Shown piece after piece: positions 35,450-46,081 of a stretch of 64,000 nt of DNA. The DNA is taken from positions 29,364 through 93,363 of the forward strand of contig NZ_NWMV01000009.1 of assembly GCF_002837145.1 (NCBI RefSeq), given 5' to 3'. The stretch comes from Macromonas nakdongensis. GTDB lineage: Bacteria > Pseudomonadota > Gammaproteobacteria > Burkholderiales > Burkholderiaceae_C. How positions within the stretch are numbered: position 1 is the first letter of the stretch; each line of letters starts with the position of its first letter. The position numbers and the translations under genes are program-made. The notes beneath the pieces are model-generated. The model had not been told where the DNA came from. It saw only the letters and a program-made list of their open reading frames with translations, and made no database searches.

Positions 35450-38400
35450 ACCAGCACCCGCTCGATGCCGCCGGCGTTGGCGCGGGCCACGTAGTCGGGC
35501 ATCCAGTTCTCGCCCAGGATCTGGTTGGCCATCTCGACGACGATGTAGTCCGCTTCCAGCAGGCCGTTGTTCAGGTCGTCGCCGTAGCGGCTCAGGCCCT
35601 GGTAGCAGCTCGGGCAGCTGGTGAGGATCTTGGTCTTGCCCTGGGGCGCGGCCACGCCGTTCTTTTCGGCCAGCGCGGCCAGTTGCACCGCGTTTTTGTT
35701 CAGTTCCTCTTCCTTGCGAAAGCGCACCTGGGTGGACACATCGGGTCGGGTCACGCCCAGTGTGCCGGACTCGCCACAGCAGCGGTCGGCCTTGACCACC
35801 GTGTCACCCACCAGCGCCTTGACCGTTTTCATCGGGTCCTGCAGCTTCATCGGGGTGTGGCAGGGGTCGTGGTACAGGTAGGCGCCCTTGGGCTCCAGGG
35901 TGATGCCCTTTTCCAGCAGGTACTCGTGGATGTCGATGATGCGGCAGCCGGGGAAGATCTTGTCGAACTCGTAGCCCTGCAGCTGGTCGTAACAGGTGCC
36001 GCAGCTCACCACCACGGTCTTGATGTCGAGGTAGTTGAGCGTGTTGGCCACGCGGTGGAACAGCACCCGGTTGTCGGTGATGATCTTTTCGGCCTTGTCG
36101 AACTGGCCCGAGCCTTTTTGCGGGTAGCCGCAGCACAGGTAACCCGGCGGCAGCACGGTCTGCACCCCGGCGTGCCACAACATGGCCTGGGTGGCCAGGC
36201 CGACCTGGCTGAACAGGCGCTCCGAGCCGCAGCCGGGGAAGTAGAACACCGCTTCCGTGTCGGCCGTGGTGGCCTGCGGGTTGCGGATGATGGGCACGTA
36301 GTCCGAGTTCTCGATGTCCAGCAGCGCGCGCGCCGTCTTCTTGGGCAGGCCGCCCGGCAGCTTCTTGTTGATGAAGTGGATCACCTGCTCTTTGATCGGC
36401 GCCGGGCCGACCGTGGCCGGCGGCGCGCCGGTCTGCTTGCGCGCCAGGCCCTTGAGCAGGTTGTGCGCAAAACGCTGCGCCTTGAAGCCCACGCCCACCA
36501 TGGCGCTGCGCGCCAGCTTGATGGTTTCGGGGTTGGTGGCGTTGAGCATGAACATGGCCGCCGCGTTGCCGGGGCGCCAGGTTTTCTGGCCCATCTTGCG
36601 CAACAGGTTGCGCATGTTCATGGACACGTCGCCGAAGTCGATCTTCACCGGGCACGGCGTGTAGCACTTGTGGCACACGGTGCAGTGGTCGGCCACGTCC
36701 TCGAACTCTTCCCAGTGCTTGATGCTGATGCCTCGGCGGGTCTGCTCTTCGTACAGGAAGGCCTCGACCAGCAGGGAGGTGGCCAGAATCTTGTTGCGCG
36801 GCGAGTACAGCAGGTTGGCGCGCGGCACGTGGGTGGAGCACACCGGCTTGCACTTGCCGCAGCGCAGGCAGTTCTTGACTGAATCGGCGATGGCGCCGAT
36901 GTCGCTCTGCTGCATGATGAGCGATTCGTAGCCCATCAGACCGAAGCTGGGGGTGTAGGCCATGCTCAGGTCGGCGCGGCGCTGGTCGGGCGCGCCGAAG
37001 ACCGCGCCGTCGCGCAGCAGCTTGCCCTTGTTGAAGCGGCCTTCCGGATCCACCTTCTGCTTGTAGCCGGCGAACGGGGCCAGCTCCTCGTCGGTCAGGT
37101 ACTCCAGCTTGGTGATGCCGATGCCGTGCTCGCCCGAAATCACGCCGTCCAGGCTGCGCGCCAGCACCATGATGCGGCCCACCGCCTCGTGCGCGGTTTG
37201 CAGCATCTCGTAGTCGTCGCTGTTGACGGGGATGTTGGTGTGCACGTTGCCATCGCCAGCGTGCATGTGCAGCGCCACCCAGACGCGGCCCTTGAGCACG
37301 CGCTTGTGAATGGCCTTGCACTCGTCCAGCACCGGGGCAAACACGCTGCCGGTGAAGATGCCGCGCAACGCTTCGCGGACCTGGGTTTTCCAGCTCGCGC
37401 GCAGGCTGTAGTCCTGCAACTGCTCGAAGAAGGTGCGGCCGGTGTCGGGCTGGGTCACGTCCAGACCGTCCATCCAGCGCTGCCACAGGTCGCGCGTCTC
37501 GCGCACCACGGCCAGGGCGCGTTCGGCGTGCTCCTGCACGGTTTCGGCCGAAGGCATGTCGGCGGCTTCTTCGACCTTGCCCAGAGGCAGGTTTCCACGT
37601 TGGAAGAACGCTTCCAATTCCTGCGCCAGCTTGACCTTGTTGCGCAGGCTGAGTTCGATGTTGATGCGCTCGATGCCCAGGGTGTACTCGCCCATGCGCG
37701 GCAGCGGGATCACCACGTCTTCGTTGACCTTGAAGGCGTTGGTGTGTTTGCTGATGGCGGCGGTTTTCTTGCGGTCGGCCCAGAACTTCTTGCGCGCGTC
37801 GGCGCTGATGGCGGTGAAGCCTTCGCCGGCGCGGCCGTTGGCCAGGCGCACCACCTCGCTGGCGGCACGGGCCACGGCGTCCGGGTCGTCGCCCACGATG
37901 TCGCCAATGAGCACCATCTTGGGAAAGCCGCCGCGCTTGCTCTTGGTGGTGTAGCCCACGGCGCGCAGGTAGCGGTCGTCCAGGTGTTCCAGGCCGGCCA
38001 GCAGCACGCCGCTGCGCTTTTGCTCGGCGAACATGTAGTCCTTGATCTCGACGATCGAAGGCACGCCATCTTTCGGATTGCCAAAGAACTCCAGGCACAC
38101 GGTGCGGGTGTGCTCGGGCATGCGGTGCACCACCCAGCGCGCGCTGGTGATGAGGCCGTCACAGCCTTCTTTCTGCACGCCCGGCAGGCCGGCCAGGAAT
38201 TTGTCGGTCACGTCCTTGCCCAGGCCTTCCTTGCGGAAGGTTTTGCCCGGAATGTCCAGCCGCTCGGTGCGGATCAGCGTCTTGCCATCGGCCTGGAAGT
38301 ATTGCAGCTCAAAACTGGCCACGTCCACGTCGTGGATCTTGCCCAGGTTGTGGCCCACGCGGGTCACTTCCAGCCACTCGGCGTCGGGCGTGACCATGCG

Positions 38401-39357
38401 CCAGCTGGCCAGGTTGTCCAGCGCGGTGCCCCACAGCACGGCTTTTTTGCCGCCGGCGTTCATGGCGATGTTGCCGCCCACGCACGAGGCTTCGGCACTG
38501 GTCGGGTCCACCGCGAACACAAAGCCGGCGCGCTCGGCCGCGTCGGCCACGCGCTGGGTCACCACCCCGGCTTCGGTGTGAATCGTGGGCACTTGGTGGT
38601 CCACGCCCGGCAGGTCGATCAGCTCGACCTCGGTCATGGCTTCGAGCTTTTCGGTGTTGATGACCGCGCTCTTCCACGTCAGCGGAATGGCGCCGCCGGT
38701 GTAGCCGGTGCCGCCGCCGCGCGGCACGATGGTCAGGCCCAGCTCGATGCAGCCCTTCACCAGCCCGGCCATTTCGGCCTCGGTGTCGGGGGTGAGCACC
38801 ACAAAGGGGTATTCCACGCGCCAGTCGGTGGCGTCGGTCACGTGGCTGACGCGGCTCAGGCCGTCGAACTTGATGTTGTCCTTGGCGGTGTGGCGGCGCA
38901 GGGTTTTTCCCACGCGCTGGCGCAGGTCGGCCATGTCGTCGAACAGCGCGGCAAAGGCGCCCACCGCCTGCGCGGCCGCGGCCAGCAACTCGCCCACCAG
39001 CGCATCGCGCTCGCCATCTTCCTGCGGGCGGCGGCGCTTCTCGATCTCGCTCAGGCGGTGGCGCAGCGCCTCCACCAGCGCGGCGCGGCGCTTGGGGTTG
39101 TCCAGCAGGTCGTCGTGCAGGTAGGGGTTGCGCTGCACCACCCAGATGTCGCCCAGCACCTCGTACAGCATGCGCGCCGAACGGCCGGTGTGGCGCTCCT
39201 GGCGCAACTGGTTGAGCACGTCCCAGGCGCGGGAACCCAGCAGGCGGATGACGATTTCCCGGTCGGAGAACGAGGTGTAGTTGTACGGGATTTCGCGCAG
39301 GCGCGGCGCGTCGTCGGCGGCGGCGAGCAGGTGCTGGATCGGGGTGGGCGCGTTCAT
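35446..39357 (-). CDS. DUF3683 / FAD-linked oxidase / Fe-S fusion oxidoreductase
   Basis: A 1303-residue flavo-iron-sulfur enzyme resembling a fusion of D-lactate or glycolate oxidase subunits. In order: an N-terminal DUF3683 region (about 1-170); an FAD-binding domain with [11 protein letters not shown] near residue 209; an FAD-oxidase C-terminal domain; two 4Fe-4S motifs ([11 protein letters not shown] near 830, [11 protein letters not shown] near 890); and two cysteine-rich CCG domains (CCGYPQ near 1073, CCGESG near 1190). ATG at 39357 is the family start; the 59-residue extension to 39534 is unlikely. The substrate is probably a 2-hydroxy acid with electrons passed to quinone; this is inference. 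No signal peptide is present. Confidence 0.88.
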   Translation of the reverse strand: MNAPTPIQHLLAAADDAPRLREIPYNYTSFSDREIVIRLLGSRAWDVLNQLRQERHTGRSARMLYEVLGDIWVVQRNPYLHDDLLDNPKRRAALVEALRHRLSEIEKRRRPQEDGERDALVGELLAAAAQAVGAFAALFDDMADLRQRVGKTLRRHTAKDNIKFDGLSRVSHVTDATDWRVEYPFVVLTPDTEAEMAGLVKGCIELGLTIVPRGGGTGYTGGAIPLTWKSAVINTEKLEAMTEVELIDLPGVDHQVPTIHTEAGVVTQRVADAAERAGFVFAVDPTSAEASCVGGNIAMNAGGKKAVLWGTALDNLASWRMVTPDAEWLEVTRVGHNLGKIHDVDVASFELQYFQADGKTLIRTERLDIPGKTFRKEGLGKDVTDKFLAGLPGVQKEGCDGLITSARWVVHRMPEHTRTVCLEFFGNPKDGVPSIVEIKDYMFAEQKRSGVLLAGLEHLDDRYLRAVGYTTKSKRGGFPKMVLIGDIVGDDPDAVARAASEVVRLANGRAGEGFTAISADARKKFWADRKKTAAISKHTNAFKVNEDVVIPLPRMGEYTLGIERINIELSLRNKVKLAQELEAFFQRGNLPLGKVEEAADMPSAETVQEHAERALAVVRETRDLWQRWMDGLDVTQPDTGRTFFEQLQDYSLRASWKTQVREALRGIFTGSVFAPVLDECKAIHKRVLKGRVWVALHMHAGDGNVHTNIPVNSDDYEMLQTAHEAVGRIMVLARSLDGVISGEHGIGITKLEYLTDEELAPFAGYKQKVDPEGRFNKGKLLRDGAVFGAPDQRRADLSMAYTPSFGLMGYESLIMQQSDIGAIADSVKNCLRCGKCKPVCSTHVPRANLLYSPRNKILATSLLVEAFLYEEQTRRGISIKHWEEFEDVADHCTVCHKCYTPCPVKIDFGDVSMNMRNLLRKMGQKTWRPGNAAAMFMLNATNPETIKLARSAMVGVGFKAQRFAHNLLKGLARKQTGAPPATVGPAPIKEQVIHFINKKLPGGLPKKTARALLDIENSDYVPIIRNPQATTADTEAVFYFPGCGSERLFSQVGLATQAMLWHAGVQTVLPPGYLCCGYPQKGSGQFDKAEKIITDNRVLFHRVANTLNYLDIKTVVVSCGTCYDQLQGYEFDKIFPGCRIIDIHEYLLEKGITLEPKGAYLYHDPCHTPMKLQDPMKTVKALVGDTVVKADRCCGESGTLGVTRPDVSTQVRFRKEEELNKNAVQLAALAEKNGVAAPQGKTKILTSCPSCYQGLSRYGDDLNNGLLEADYIVVEMANQILGENWMPDYVARANAGGIERVLV

Positions 39358-39488
39358 GGTGGCAAGCAGTCTCGGCCAATTCGGGCCAATGGACAGGGTG
39401 GGAGATGTTACCGCAGCGCAACATGCGCGACACCCGCCAGCGGCCAAGGCAACACTGGGATCAGGGCCTCGGGCGCACAATCGCCCGT

Positions 39489-40235
39489 ATGCCACACACA
39501 CCGCCTTCCTGGCCTTACCCGCGCTGGATCGCACACCGCGGCGCCGGCACGCAAGCCCCGGAAAACACCCTGGCGGCCTTCCGTCTGGGGGTGGGCCGGG
39601 GCTACCGCATGGTGGAATGCGATGTGCAACTGAGCGCCGAGGGCCTGCCTTTTTTGCTGCACGACGCCACCCTGGACCGCACCACCAACGGCCACGGGCC
39701 GGCCCACGACCGGCACTGGGCCGAGCTGCAAGCCCTGGACGCCGGCGCCTGGCACAGCCCCGCCCACCGCGGCGAGCGCCTGCCCAACTTGGACGCGGTG
39801 GCGCGCTTCTGCCACAGCCAAGGCTGCGCCATCAACCTGGAACTCAAACCCGCCCCGGGCACGGAAACCCAGACGGGCCAAGCGGTGGCGCAACGGGTGC
39901 GGGCCCTCTGGGCGGGCCAGGCGGGGCCGCCGCCCTTGCTCACCTCGTTCCAGCCGGCCGCACTGGAAGCCGCGCGACAGGCCGCCCCCGAACTGCCGCG
40001 CGGGCTGCTGCTGGACCGGTGGTGGCCAGGCGCGTGGGACACGGCGTCGGGCCTGGAAGTGGCGTGCGTGGTGGCCCAGCACAGCCTCTGGTCGGTCGAT
40101 GCGGTGGCGCATGCTCACAACTGGGGCTGGCGGGCGCTGGCCTACACCGTGAACGACCCCGAGGTCGCGTCTACCCTCCAGGCCTGGGGGGTGGACGGCC
40201 TCATCACCGACCGGATCGACACCTTGGGGCCGTGA
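39489..40235 (+). CDS. ugpQ: Glycerophosphodiester phosphodiesterase UgpQ
   Basis: Cytoplasmic enzyme splitting glycerophosphodiesters into glycerol-3-phosphate and an alcohol. The start at 39489 gives 248 residues. Catalytic motifs are [18 protein letters not shown], the metal-binding [11 protein letters not shown] and [17 protein letters not shown] and TSFQP follow. The terminal [11 protein letters not shown] is typical. No ribosome-binding site precedes the ATG; a CACAAT element ends seven bases upstream, so the mRNA may be nearly leaderless. Divergent from the large oxidoreductase across 131 bases that show no other feature. Confidence 0.94.
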   Translation: MPHTPPSWPYPRWIAHRGAGTQAPENTLAAFRLGVGRGYRMVECDVQLSAEGLPFLLHDATLDRTTNGHGPAHDRHWAELQALDAGAWHSPAHRGERLPNLDAVARFCHSQGCAINLELKPAPGTETQTGQAVAQRVRALWAGQAGPPPLLTSFQPAALEAARQAAPELPRGLLLDRWWPGAWDTASGLEVACVVAQHSLWSVDAVAHAHNWGWRALAYTVNDPEVASTLQAWGVDGLITDRIDTLGP

Positions 40236-40241
40236 ACCCGC

Positions 40242-40523
40242 TCAACGGCGGCCACGCCACCAGGCCACCGCCGCGCCCAGCACCAGCACCAGCACGGCGT
40301 AGGTGCTCATCTTGCCGTCGCGGCCATGGACCAGCAGGCCGGCCAGCAGCACCGCCAGGCCCAGGCCGGTCAGCACCGCCCACACCCGTGCGCAGCGCTG
40401 CGCACGCGGGCCGGCCAGCGCCAGACCGCGCCAGCCGACGGCGGCGGGCGTCAACAGCGCCGCCAGCACCAGCGCCGGCGCGATGAAATTCAGCAGATGC
40501 CAGAGAAAACCCAGAACGCCCAT
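40242..40523 (-). CDS. Small hypothetical membrane protein
   Basis: A 93-residue integral membrane protein with three hydrophobic stretches (about residues 4-25, 45-65 and 70-88) and little polar sequence. It ends in WWRGRR, placing that end in the cytoplasm. No family was recognised. ATG at 40523 is preferred to TTG at 40541; neither has a clear ribosome-binding site. It converges on ugpQ (6-base gap) and is divergent from hemA. Codon use is like its neighbours and the hydrophobic pattern is regular, so it is probably real. Confidence 0.6.
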   Translation of the reverse strand: MGVLGFLWHLLNFIAPALVLAALLTPAAVGWRGLALAGPRAQRCARVWAVLTGLGLAVLLAGLLVHGRDGKMSTYAVLVLVLGAAVAWWRGRR

Positions 40524-40572
40524 CGGCACAAGCCCGGACAAGCCGGGTCATCGGTCACAGAACAGGAAATTT

Positions 40573-40578
40573 TATAAT
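40573..40578 (+). promoter_or_regulatory. TATAAT -10 element immediately upstream of hemA
   Basis: A perfect TATAAT ends eight bases before the hemA ATG. With normal spacing the transcript would begin 0-4 bases before the start codon, so the mRNA would be leaderless or nearly so. No ribosome-binding site lies in between. No strong -35 is visible 16-18 bases upstream. Confidence 0.65.
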
Positions 40579-40586
40579 CGGCGCCC

Positions 40587-41864
40587 ATGGCAGTCTGGGC
40601 GCTCGGCATCAACCACCAAACCGCTCCGCTCGATTTGCGCGGGCGGTTCGCGTTCGCGCTCGACCAATTGCCCCACACCCTGGCGCGTTTCCGCGGCGCC
40701 GTGGCCCCCCAGCCCGAAGCCACACTGCTGTCCACCTGCAACCGCACCGAGATCTACTGCGCCAGCGAGCACCTGGCCCTGGAGCCCACGGTCGCCTGGC
40801 TGGCCCAGACCGGCGGCGTCAGCACCCAGGTACTGCTGGACCACGCCTACGTGTTGAAAGAAGGCGAAGCCGCCCGGCACGCCTTCCGCGTGGCCAGCGG
40901 GCTCGACAGCATGGTGTTGGGCGAGGCCCAGATCCTGGGCCAGCTGAAAGACGCGGTGCGCGTGGCCGACGAGGCCGGCGCCCTGGGCACCACCCTGCAC
41001 CAGCTGTTCCAGCGCAGCTTCGCCGTGGCCAAGCAGGTGCGCAGCAGCACCGACATCGGCGCCCACTCCATCAGCATGACCGCCGCCGCCGTGCGCCTGG
41101 CCGGCCAGCTGTTCGAGGATTTGCAAGACATCCGGGTGCTGTTCGTGGGTGCGGGCGAGATGATCGAACTCGCCGCCACCCACTTTGCGGCCAAAAACCC
41201 GAAGGCCATGGCCATCGCCAACCGCACCCTGGAGCGTGGCGAAAGCCTGGCCGCGCGCTTCGGCGCCGAGGTGCTGCGCCTGTCCGACCTGCCGGAGCGG
41301 CTGCACGAGTTCGACGCCGTCATCAGCTGCACCGCCTCCACCCTGCCGCTGATCGGCCTGGGCGCGGTGGAACGGGCCTTGAAAAAACGCAAGCACCGGC
41401 CCATGTTCATGGTGGACCTGGCCGTGCCGCGCGACATCGAGGTCGAGGTCAAGGGCCTGGACGACGTGTACCTGTACACCGTGGACGACCTGGCCGCCGT
41501 GGTCCAGACCGGCAAAGACCACCGCCAGGCCGCTGTGGCCCAGGCCGAGGCCATCATCGACGCCGGGGTGCAAAGCTTCCTGCACTGGATGGACCAGCGC
41601 GACCCGCACGGCGGTGTGGTCGGTCTGATCCGCGACCTCAACACCCAGGCCGACGCCTGGCGCCAGGCCGAACTGGCCCGCGCCCGCAAACTGCTGGCCA
41701 AAGGCGAGCCGGTGGACGCGGTGCTCGAAGCCCTGGCCCGCGGCCTGACGCAGAAAATGCTGCACGGCGCCCTGGCCGAGCTGCACGCCGGCGACGAACA
41801 CACCCGCCAGCAGACCGCCGATACCGTCTCGCGCCTGTTTCTGCGCGGCGCACCCCGGGCCTAG
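40587..41864 (+). CDS. hemA: Glutamyl-tRNA reductase HemA
   Basis: Converts glutamyl-tRNA to glutamate-1-semialdehyde, the first committed step of tetrapyrrole synthesis. It has 425 residues, as usual. The catalytic cysteine lies in [11 protein letters not shown] near residue 50. The GluTR signature [20 protein letters not shown], the NADPH-binding [12 protein letters not shown] and the C-terminal dimerisation helices are present. It is followed by prfA after 47 bases and prmC, the common hemA-prfA-prmC order. Confidence 0.97.
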   Translation: MAVWALGINHQTAPLDLRGRFAFALDQLPHTLARFRGAVAPQPEATLLSTCNRTEIYCASEHLALEPTVAWLAQTGGVSTQVLLDHAYVLKEGEAARHAFRVASGLDSMVLGEAQILGQLKDAVRVADEAGALGTTLHQLFQRSFAVAKQVRSSTDIGAHSISMTAAAVRLAGQLFEDLQDIRVLFVGAGEMIELAATHFAAKNPKAMAIANRTLERGESLAARFGAEVLRLSDLPERLHEFDAVISCTASTLPLIGLGAVERALKKRKHRPMFMVDLAVPRDIEVEVKGLDDVYLYTVDDLAAVVQTGKDHRQAAVAQAEAIIDAGVQSFLHWMDQRDPHGGVVGLIRDLNTQADAWRQAELARARKLLAKGEPVDAVLEALARGLTQKMLHGALAELHAGDEHTRQQTADTVSRLFLRGAPRA

Positions 41865-41911
41865 CCCCTCCCCCGGCGCGCGCCACGGCGCCGCGCCTTC
41901 CTGGCCCGCCC

Positions 41912-43023
<1,112 letters not shown>

Positions 43024-43027
<4 letters not shown>

Positions 43028-43911
43028 CGCCGTCCCCCACCACGGTCCAGCAGGCCCTGCACGGCGCGCGCCAGGCCGGCCTGGACCGCCTGGACGCCCA
43101 GGTGCTCCTGCTGGACCTGCTGGGCCGCTCGCCGCACGACCGGGCCTGGCTGATCGCCCACGACACCGACGCCCTGCCCGCCGCCACCGCCCAGGCCTTC
43201 CACGCCCTGGTCCAACGGCGCCTGGCCGGCGAACCCGTGGCCTACCTGATCGGCCAGCGCGAATTCCACGGCCTCACGCTCCAAGTGGACGCCCGCGTGC
43301 TCGACCCCCGTCCCGACACCGAAACCCTGGTCGACTGGGCGCTGGCGGTGCTGGACGGCCGCGAGCACCCCAGCGTGCTGGACCTGGGCACCGGCAGCGG
43401 CGCCATCGCCCTGGCCATCCAGCACCGCCGGCCAGACGCCCGGGTCTGGGCGCTGGACGCCAGCGCCGACGCCCTGGCGGTGGCCCAGGCCAACGCCGAA
43501 CGCCTGCGCCTGCCGGTGCGCGGCGTGCACGGCCAGTGGCTGCGCGACTGGCCCCAGCGCCAAGCCGAAGCCCGGGCTCAACATCCGCAAAGCCCCGCCC
43601 TGCCCGAGCGCTTCGACCTGATCGTCAGCAACCCGCCCTACATCCGATCGGACGACCCGCATCTGGCCGCCCTGACCCACGAACCCCTGAGCGCCCTGGC
43701 CAGCGGCTCCGACGGCCTGGCCGACCTGCGCGACATCGCCGCCCAGGCCCCCACCCACCTGCACCCAGGCGGCTGGCTGCTGCTGGAGCACGGCTGGGAC
43801 CAGGCCGATGCCGTGGCCGAACTGCTGCGTGCCCAAGGCTTCACGGCAGTCGACCACCGCTTGGACCTGGCCGGCCACCGCCGCTGCACCGGCGGACACC
43901 TCCCCACCTGA
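43024..43911 (+). CDS. prmC: Release-factor glutamine methyltransferase PrmC
   Basis: Methylates the GGQ glutamine of release factors, using SAM. ATG at 43024 inside the prfA stop gives 295 residues. The open frame runs further upstream to 42685 but that part is prfA in another frame. SAM motif [15 protein letters not shown] and the catalytic NPPY ([12 protein letters not shown] near 203) are intact. The preceding helical domain contains [14 protein letters not shown], characteristic of PrmC. Confidence 0.96.
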
Positions 43912-43953
43912 ACCCGCCACCCAGCACCACAGGCCCCAGGGGAACAGCGGGCC

Positions 43954-43962
43954 TGGGATAAT
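43954..43962 (+). promoter_or_regulatory. Probable extended -10 promoter for grxD
   Basis: TGG followed by GATAAT (43957-43962) fits an extended -10, lying 47 bases before the grxD start. No convincing -35 is present at the expected distance, which extended -10 promoters tolerate. It lies about 45 bases after the prmC stop, so grxD is likely transcribed separately. Confidence 0.5.
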
Positions 43963-44009
43963 GGCGGGTTTGTACCGACCCCGGCCCCAGGCCCCCACGG
44001 AGTACCCCC

Positions 44010-44336
44010 ATGAGCGACACCCAGCAACGCATCGACCAACTGGTCAAGAACAACGACATCGTGCTATTCATGAAAGGCACCGCCAGCTTCCCCATGTGCG
44101 GCTTCTCCGGCCGCGCGGTGCAAATCCTGAAGGCCTGCGGCGTGGACACCAAGACCCTCCAGACCGTCAACGTGCTGGAAGACGCCGAGGTGCGCCAGGG
44201 CATCAAGGAATACAGCAACTGGCCCACCATCCCGCAGCTCTACGTGCGCGGCGAGTTCATCGGCGGCTCCGACATCATGATGGAGATGTACGAGTCCGGC
44301 GAGCTGCAACTGGTGATCGCCGGCCCCGCCGCCTGA
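44010..44336 (+). CDS. grxD: Monothiol glutaredoxin GrxD
   Basis: CGFS-type monothiol glutaredoxin that carries and transfers 2Fe-2S clusters in the cytoplasm; 108 residues, standard length. The active-site CGFS is at residues 30-33 ([15 protein letters not shown]). The glutathione-binding residues are in [23 protein letters not shown] lies seven bases before the ATG. The downstream neighbour is a AAA ATPase gene with its own ribosome-binding site. Confidence 0.97.
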   Translation: MSDTQQRIDQLVKNNDIVLFMKGTASFPMCGFSGRAVQILKACGVDTKTLQTVNVLEDAEVRQGIKEYSNWPTIPQLYVRGEFIGGSDIMMEMYESGELQLVIAGPAA

Positions 44337-44351
44337 GGCGAGAAAACAACA

Positions 44352-44370
44352 CCGGGAGCCCGGGTTTTTC
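44352..44370 (+). terminator. Possible weak terminator after grxD
   Basis: A short G+C hairpin (CCGG, loop GAGC, CCGG) is followed by GTTTTTC, 16 bases after the grxD stop. A second perfect inverted repeat, CCAGCG and CGCTGG with a 5-base loop, follows at 44370-44386. The first stem is only four base pairs, so termination may be partial. Confidence 0.45.
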
Positions 44371-44436
44371 CAGCGTTGAGCGCTGGCACGGCGTGTGCTT
44401 GAATAATGGACACACACCGTCGTCAAGGAGAACCCG

Positions 44437-45435
44437 ATGAGCTCCACCAGCCTCGCCGTCCCCTCCCTCGGGCTGCCCATCGCCCGCATGCGCAGCGTGT
44501 TCAGCGCCGACGAAGTCGGGCGCAAGCTGGCCAAGCTGCAGCAAGGCAGCGAGCGCGAACACGAGGGCCTGCGCAGCGTCTACGAACGCATGCTCGAACG
44601 CGGTCCGCAGCGCTTCGCGGTCAAGCCCTCGGGCGTGCCCGACATGGCCCAGCTCTACGGCCAACTGCCCAACTTCGGTGAAGTCCTCGACGACGTGAAG
44701 CGCCACGTCGCCCTGAGTCAGGACAGCGACGACCACCTCGAACTCACGCCCATGCTGCTGCTGGGCCCGCCCGGGGTGGGCAAAACCCACTTCGCGCACC
44801 AGTTGGCCGGCCTGCTGGGCACCACCGCGAGCCTGGTGCCCATGAGTTCCATGACCGCCGGCTGGCTGCTGTCGGGTTCGTCCTCGCAATGGAAAGGCGC
44901 CAAACCCGGCAAGGTGTTCGAAGCCTTGGTGGACGGCCAGTACGCCAACCCGGTGATCGTGGTGGACGAGATCGACAAGGCCAGCGCCGACGCCCAGTAC
45001 GACCCGCTCGGCGCGCTCTACAGCCTGCTGGAACACGACACCGCCCAGCGCTTCGTGGACGAATACGCCGAGGTGCCGATCGACGCCAGCCAGGTGATCT
45101 GGATCACCACCGCCAACGACGAGCGCGGCATCCCCGAACCCATCCTCAACCGCATGAACGTGTTCCAGATCGACGCGCCCGACCTGGAGGCGGCGCGGCA
45201 GATCGCCCGCCAGATCTACCAGGGGCTGCGCGGCGAACACGACTGGGGCCGCCTGTTTGCCGACGAACCCGCCAGCGACGTGCTGGACCAGCTGGCCAGC
45301 CTGGCCCCGCGCGAGATGCGCCGGGCGCTGATGACCGGCTTCGGCAACGCCCGGCTGGCGCGGCGCGAGGCGATCGACGTGGCCGATCTGCCGCACCCCG
45401 CCAGCGGCAAGACCCGGATCGGTTTTGTGCAGTGA
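44437..45435 (+). CDS. Lon-like AAA ATPase without a protease domain
   Basis: A 332-residue AAA ATPase. Walker A is GPPGVGKTHFAHQLA near residues 110-117, Walker B VIVVDEIDKAS near 174, sensor 1 WITTANDERG, an arginine-finger stretch ILNRMNVFQI, and sensor 2 REMRRALMTGFG. The pattern is closest to the ATPase domain of Lon, but there is no Ser-Lys protease domain. The N-terminal ~100 residues are helical and unassigned. The ATG has AAGGAG at a good distance. The gene stands alone between grxD and a convergent transglycosylase gene, so no substrate is suggested by context. Confidence 0.8.
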   Translation: MSSTSLAVPSLGLPIARMRSVFSADEVGRKLAKLQQGSEREHEGLRSVYERMLERGPQRFAVKPSGVPDMAQLYGQLPNFGEVLDDVKRHVALSQDSDDHLELTPMLLLGPPGVGKTHFAHQLAGLLGTTASLVPMSSMTAGWLLSGSSSQWKGAKPGKVFEALVDGQYANPVIVVDEIDKASADAQYDPLGALYSLLEHDTAQRFVDEYAEVPIDASQVIWITTANDERGIPEPILNRMNVFQIDAPDLEAARQIARQIYQGLRGEHDWGRLFADEPASDVLDQLASLAPREMRRALMTGFGNARLARREAIDVADLPHPASGKTRIGFVQ

Positions 45436-45450
45436 GCGCCGGCGCCCGGC

Positions 45451-46080
45451 TCAGGCCGGGCCGCTGCGCCATTGGCGCTGCGCCGCGAACACCGCGTTCG
45501 GGTAAGGCGCGCGGCCGCGGCTGCCGTTGTAGCGCCCCAGCGCGAGGTACAGGTCGCCCTTTTCCCGATCCAGGTAGTGGCGCAGGATGACGCAGCCGAA
45601 ACGGATGTTGGTTTGCAGATGGAACAGTTTGCCGGCGTCGCCGTCGCCGATCAGGCGTGCCCAGAAGGGCATGATCTGCATGTAGCCGCGCGCGCCCACG
45701 CTGGAAATGGCGAACTTGCGGAAGGCGCTTTCCACCTGGATCAAGCCCAGCACCAGCGAGGTGTCCAGGCCGGCACGCCGGGTTTCGTACCAGACGGTCT
45801 GCAAGAACTCCACCCGCGTTTGCAACTCGGGTTTGCGGCGTTGCAGCTTGGGGCTCATGTCGCCGAGCCAGCGCAGGTAGCCCAGGCGGGCGTCGGTGCT
45901 GGAAAAAGCCGGTTCGGGCGGCCCGGAAAACTCCACCGCCGCCCGCAAAGCCTGGCGCACCGAATCGGCCAGGGGTTCTTCCACCTGCCCCCCGGCGTGG
46001 ACCAGCAGAGGCAGCACAGCAGGTGCCAGCCCGGCCACGCCGGCCTGGGCCATCCACGCCAGGCAGTCCCGCCGTTGCAC
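45451..46080 (-). CDS. Lytic transglycosylase (SLT domain)
   Basis: Peptidoglycan-cleaving enzyme of 209 residues. The N-terminus (about 1-30) is hydrophobic and starts MQRRDCLAWMAQAGVAGLAP, a likely signal or Tat-like leader. The SLT domain (about 95-209) has the catalytic glutamate E117 in GLIQVESAFRKFAI and the family motifs GYMQIMPFWA and ALGRYNGSRG. Two bases separate its start from the proS stop, so it is probably co-transcribed with proS. A perfect 6-bp hairpin (CCCGGC/GCCGGG, 45445-45460) covers its stop codon and could end both convergent transcripts, though no T-run follows. Confidence 0.92.
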   Translation of the reverse strand: MQRRDCLAWMAQAGVAGLAPAVLPLLVHAGGQVEEPLADSVRQALRAAVEFSGPPEPAFSSTDARLGYLRWLGDMSPKLQRRKPELQTRVEFLQTVWYETRRAGLDTSLVLGLIQVESAFRKFAISSVGARGYMQIMPFWARLIGDGDAGKLFHLQTNIRFGCVILRHYLDREKGDLYLALGRYNGSRGRAPYPNAVFAAQRQWRSGPA

Positions 46081-46081
46081 C

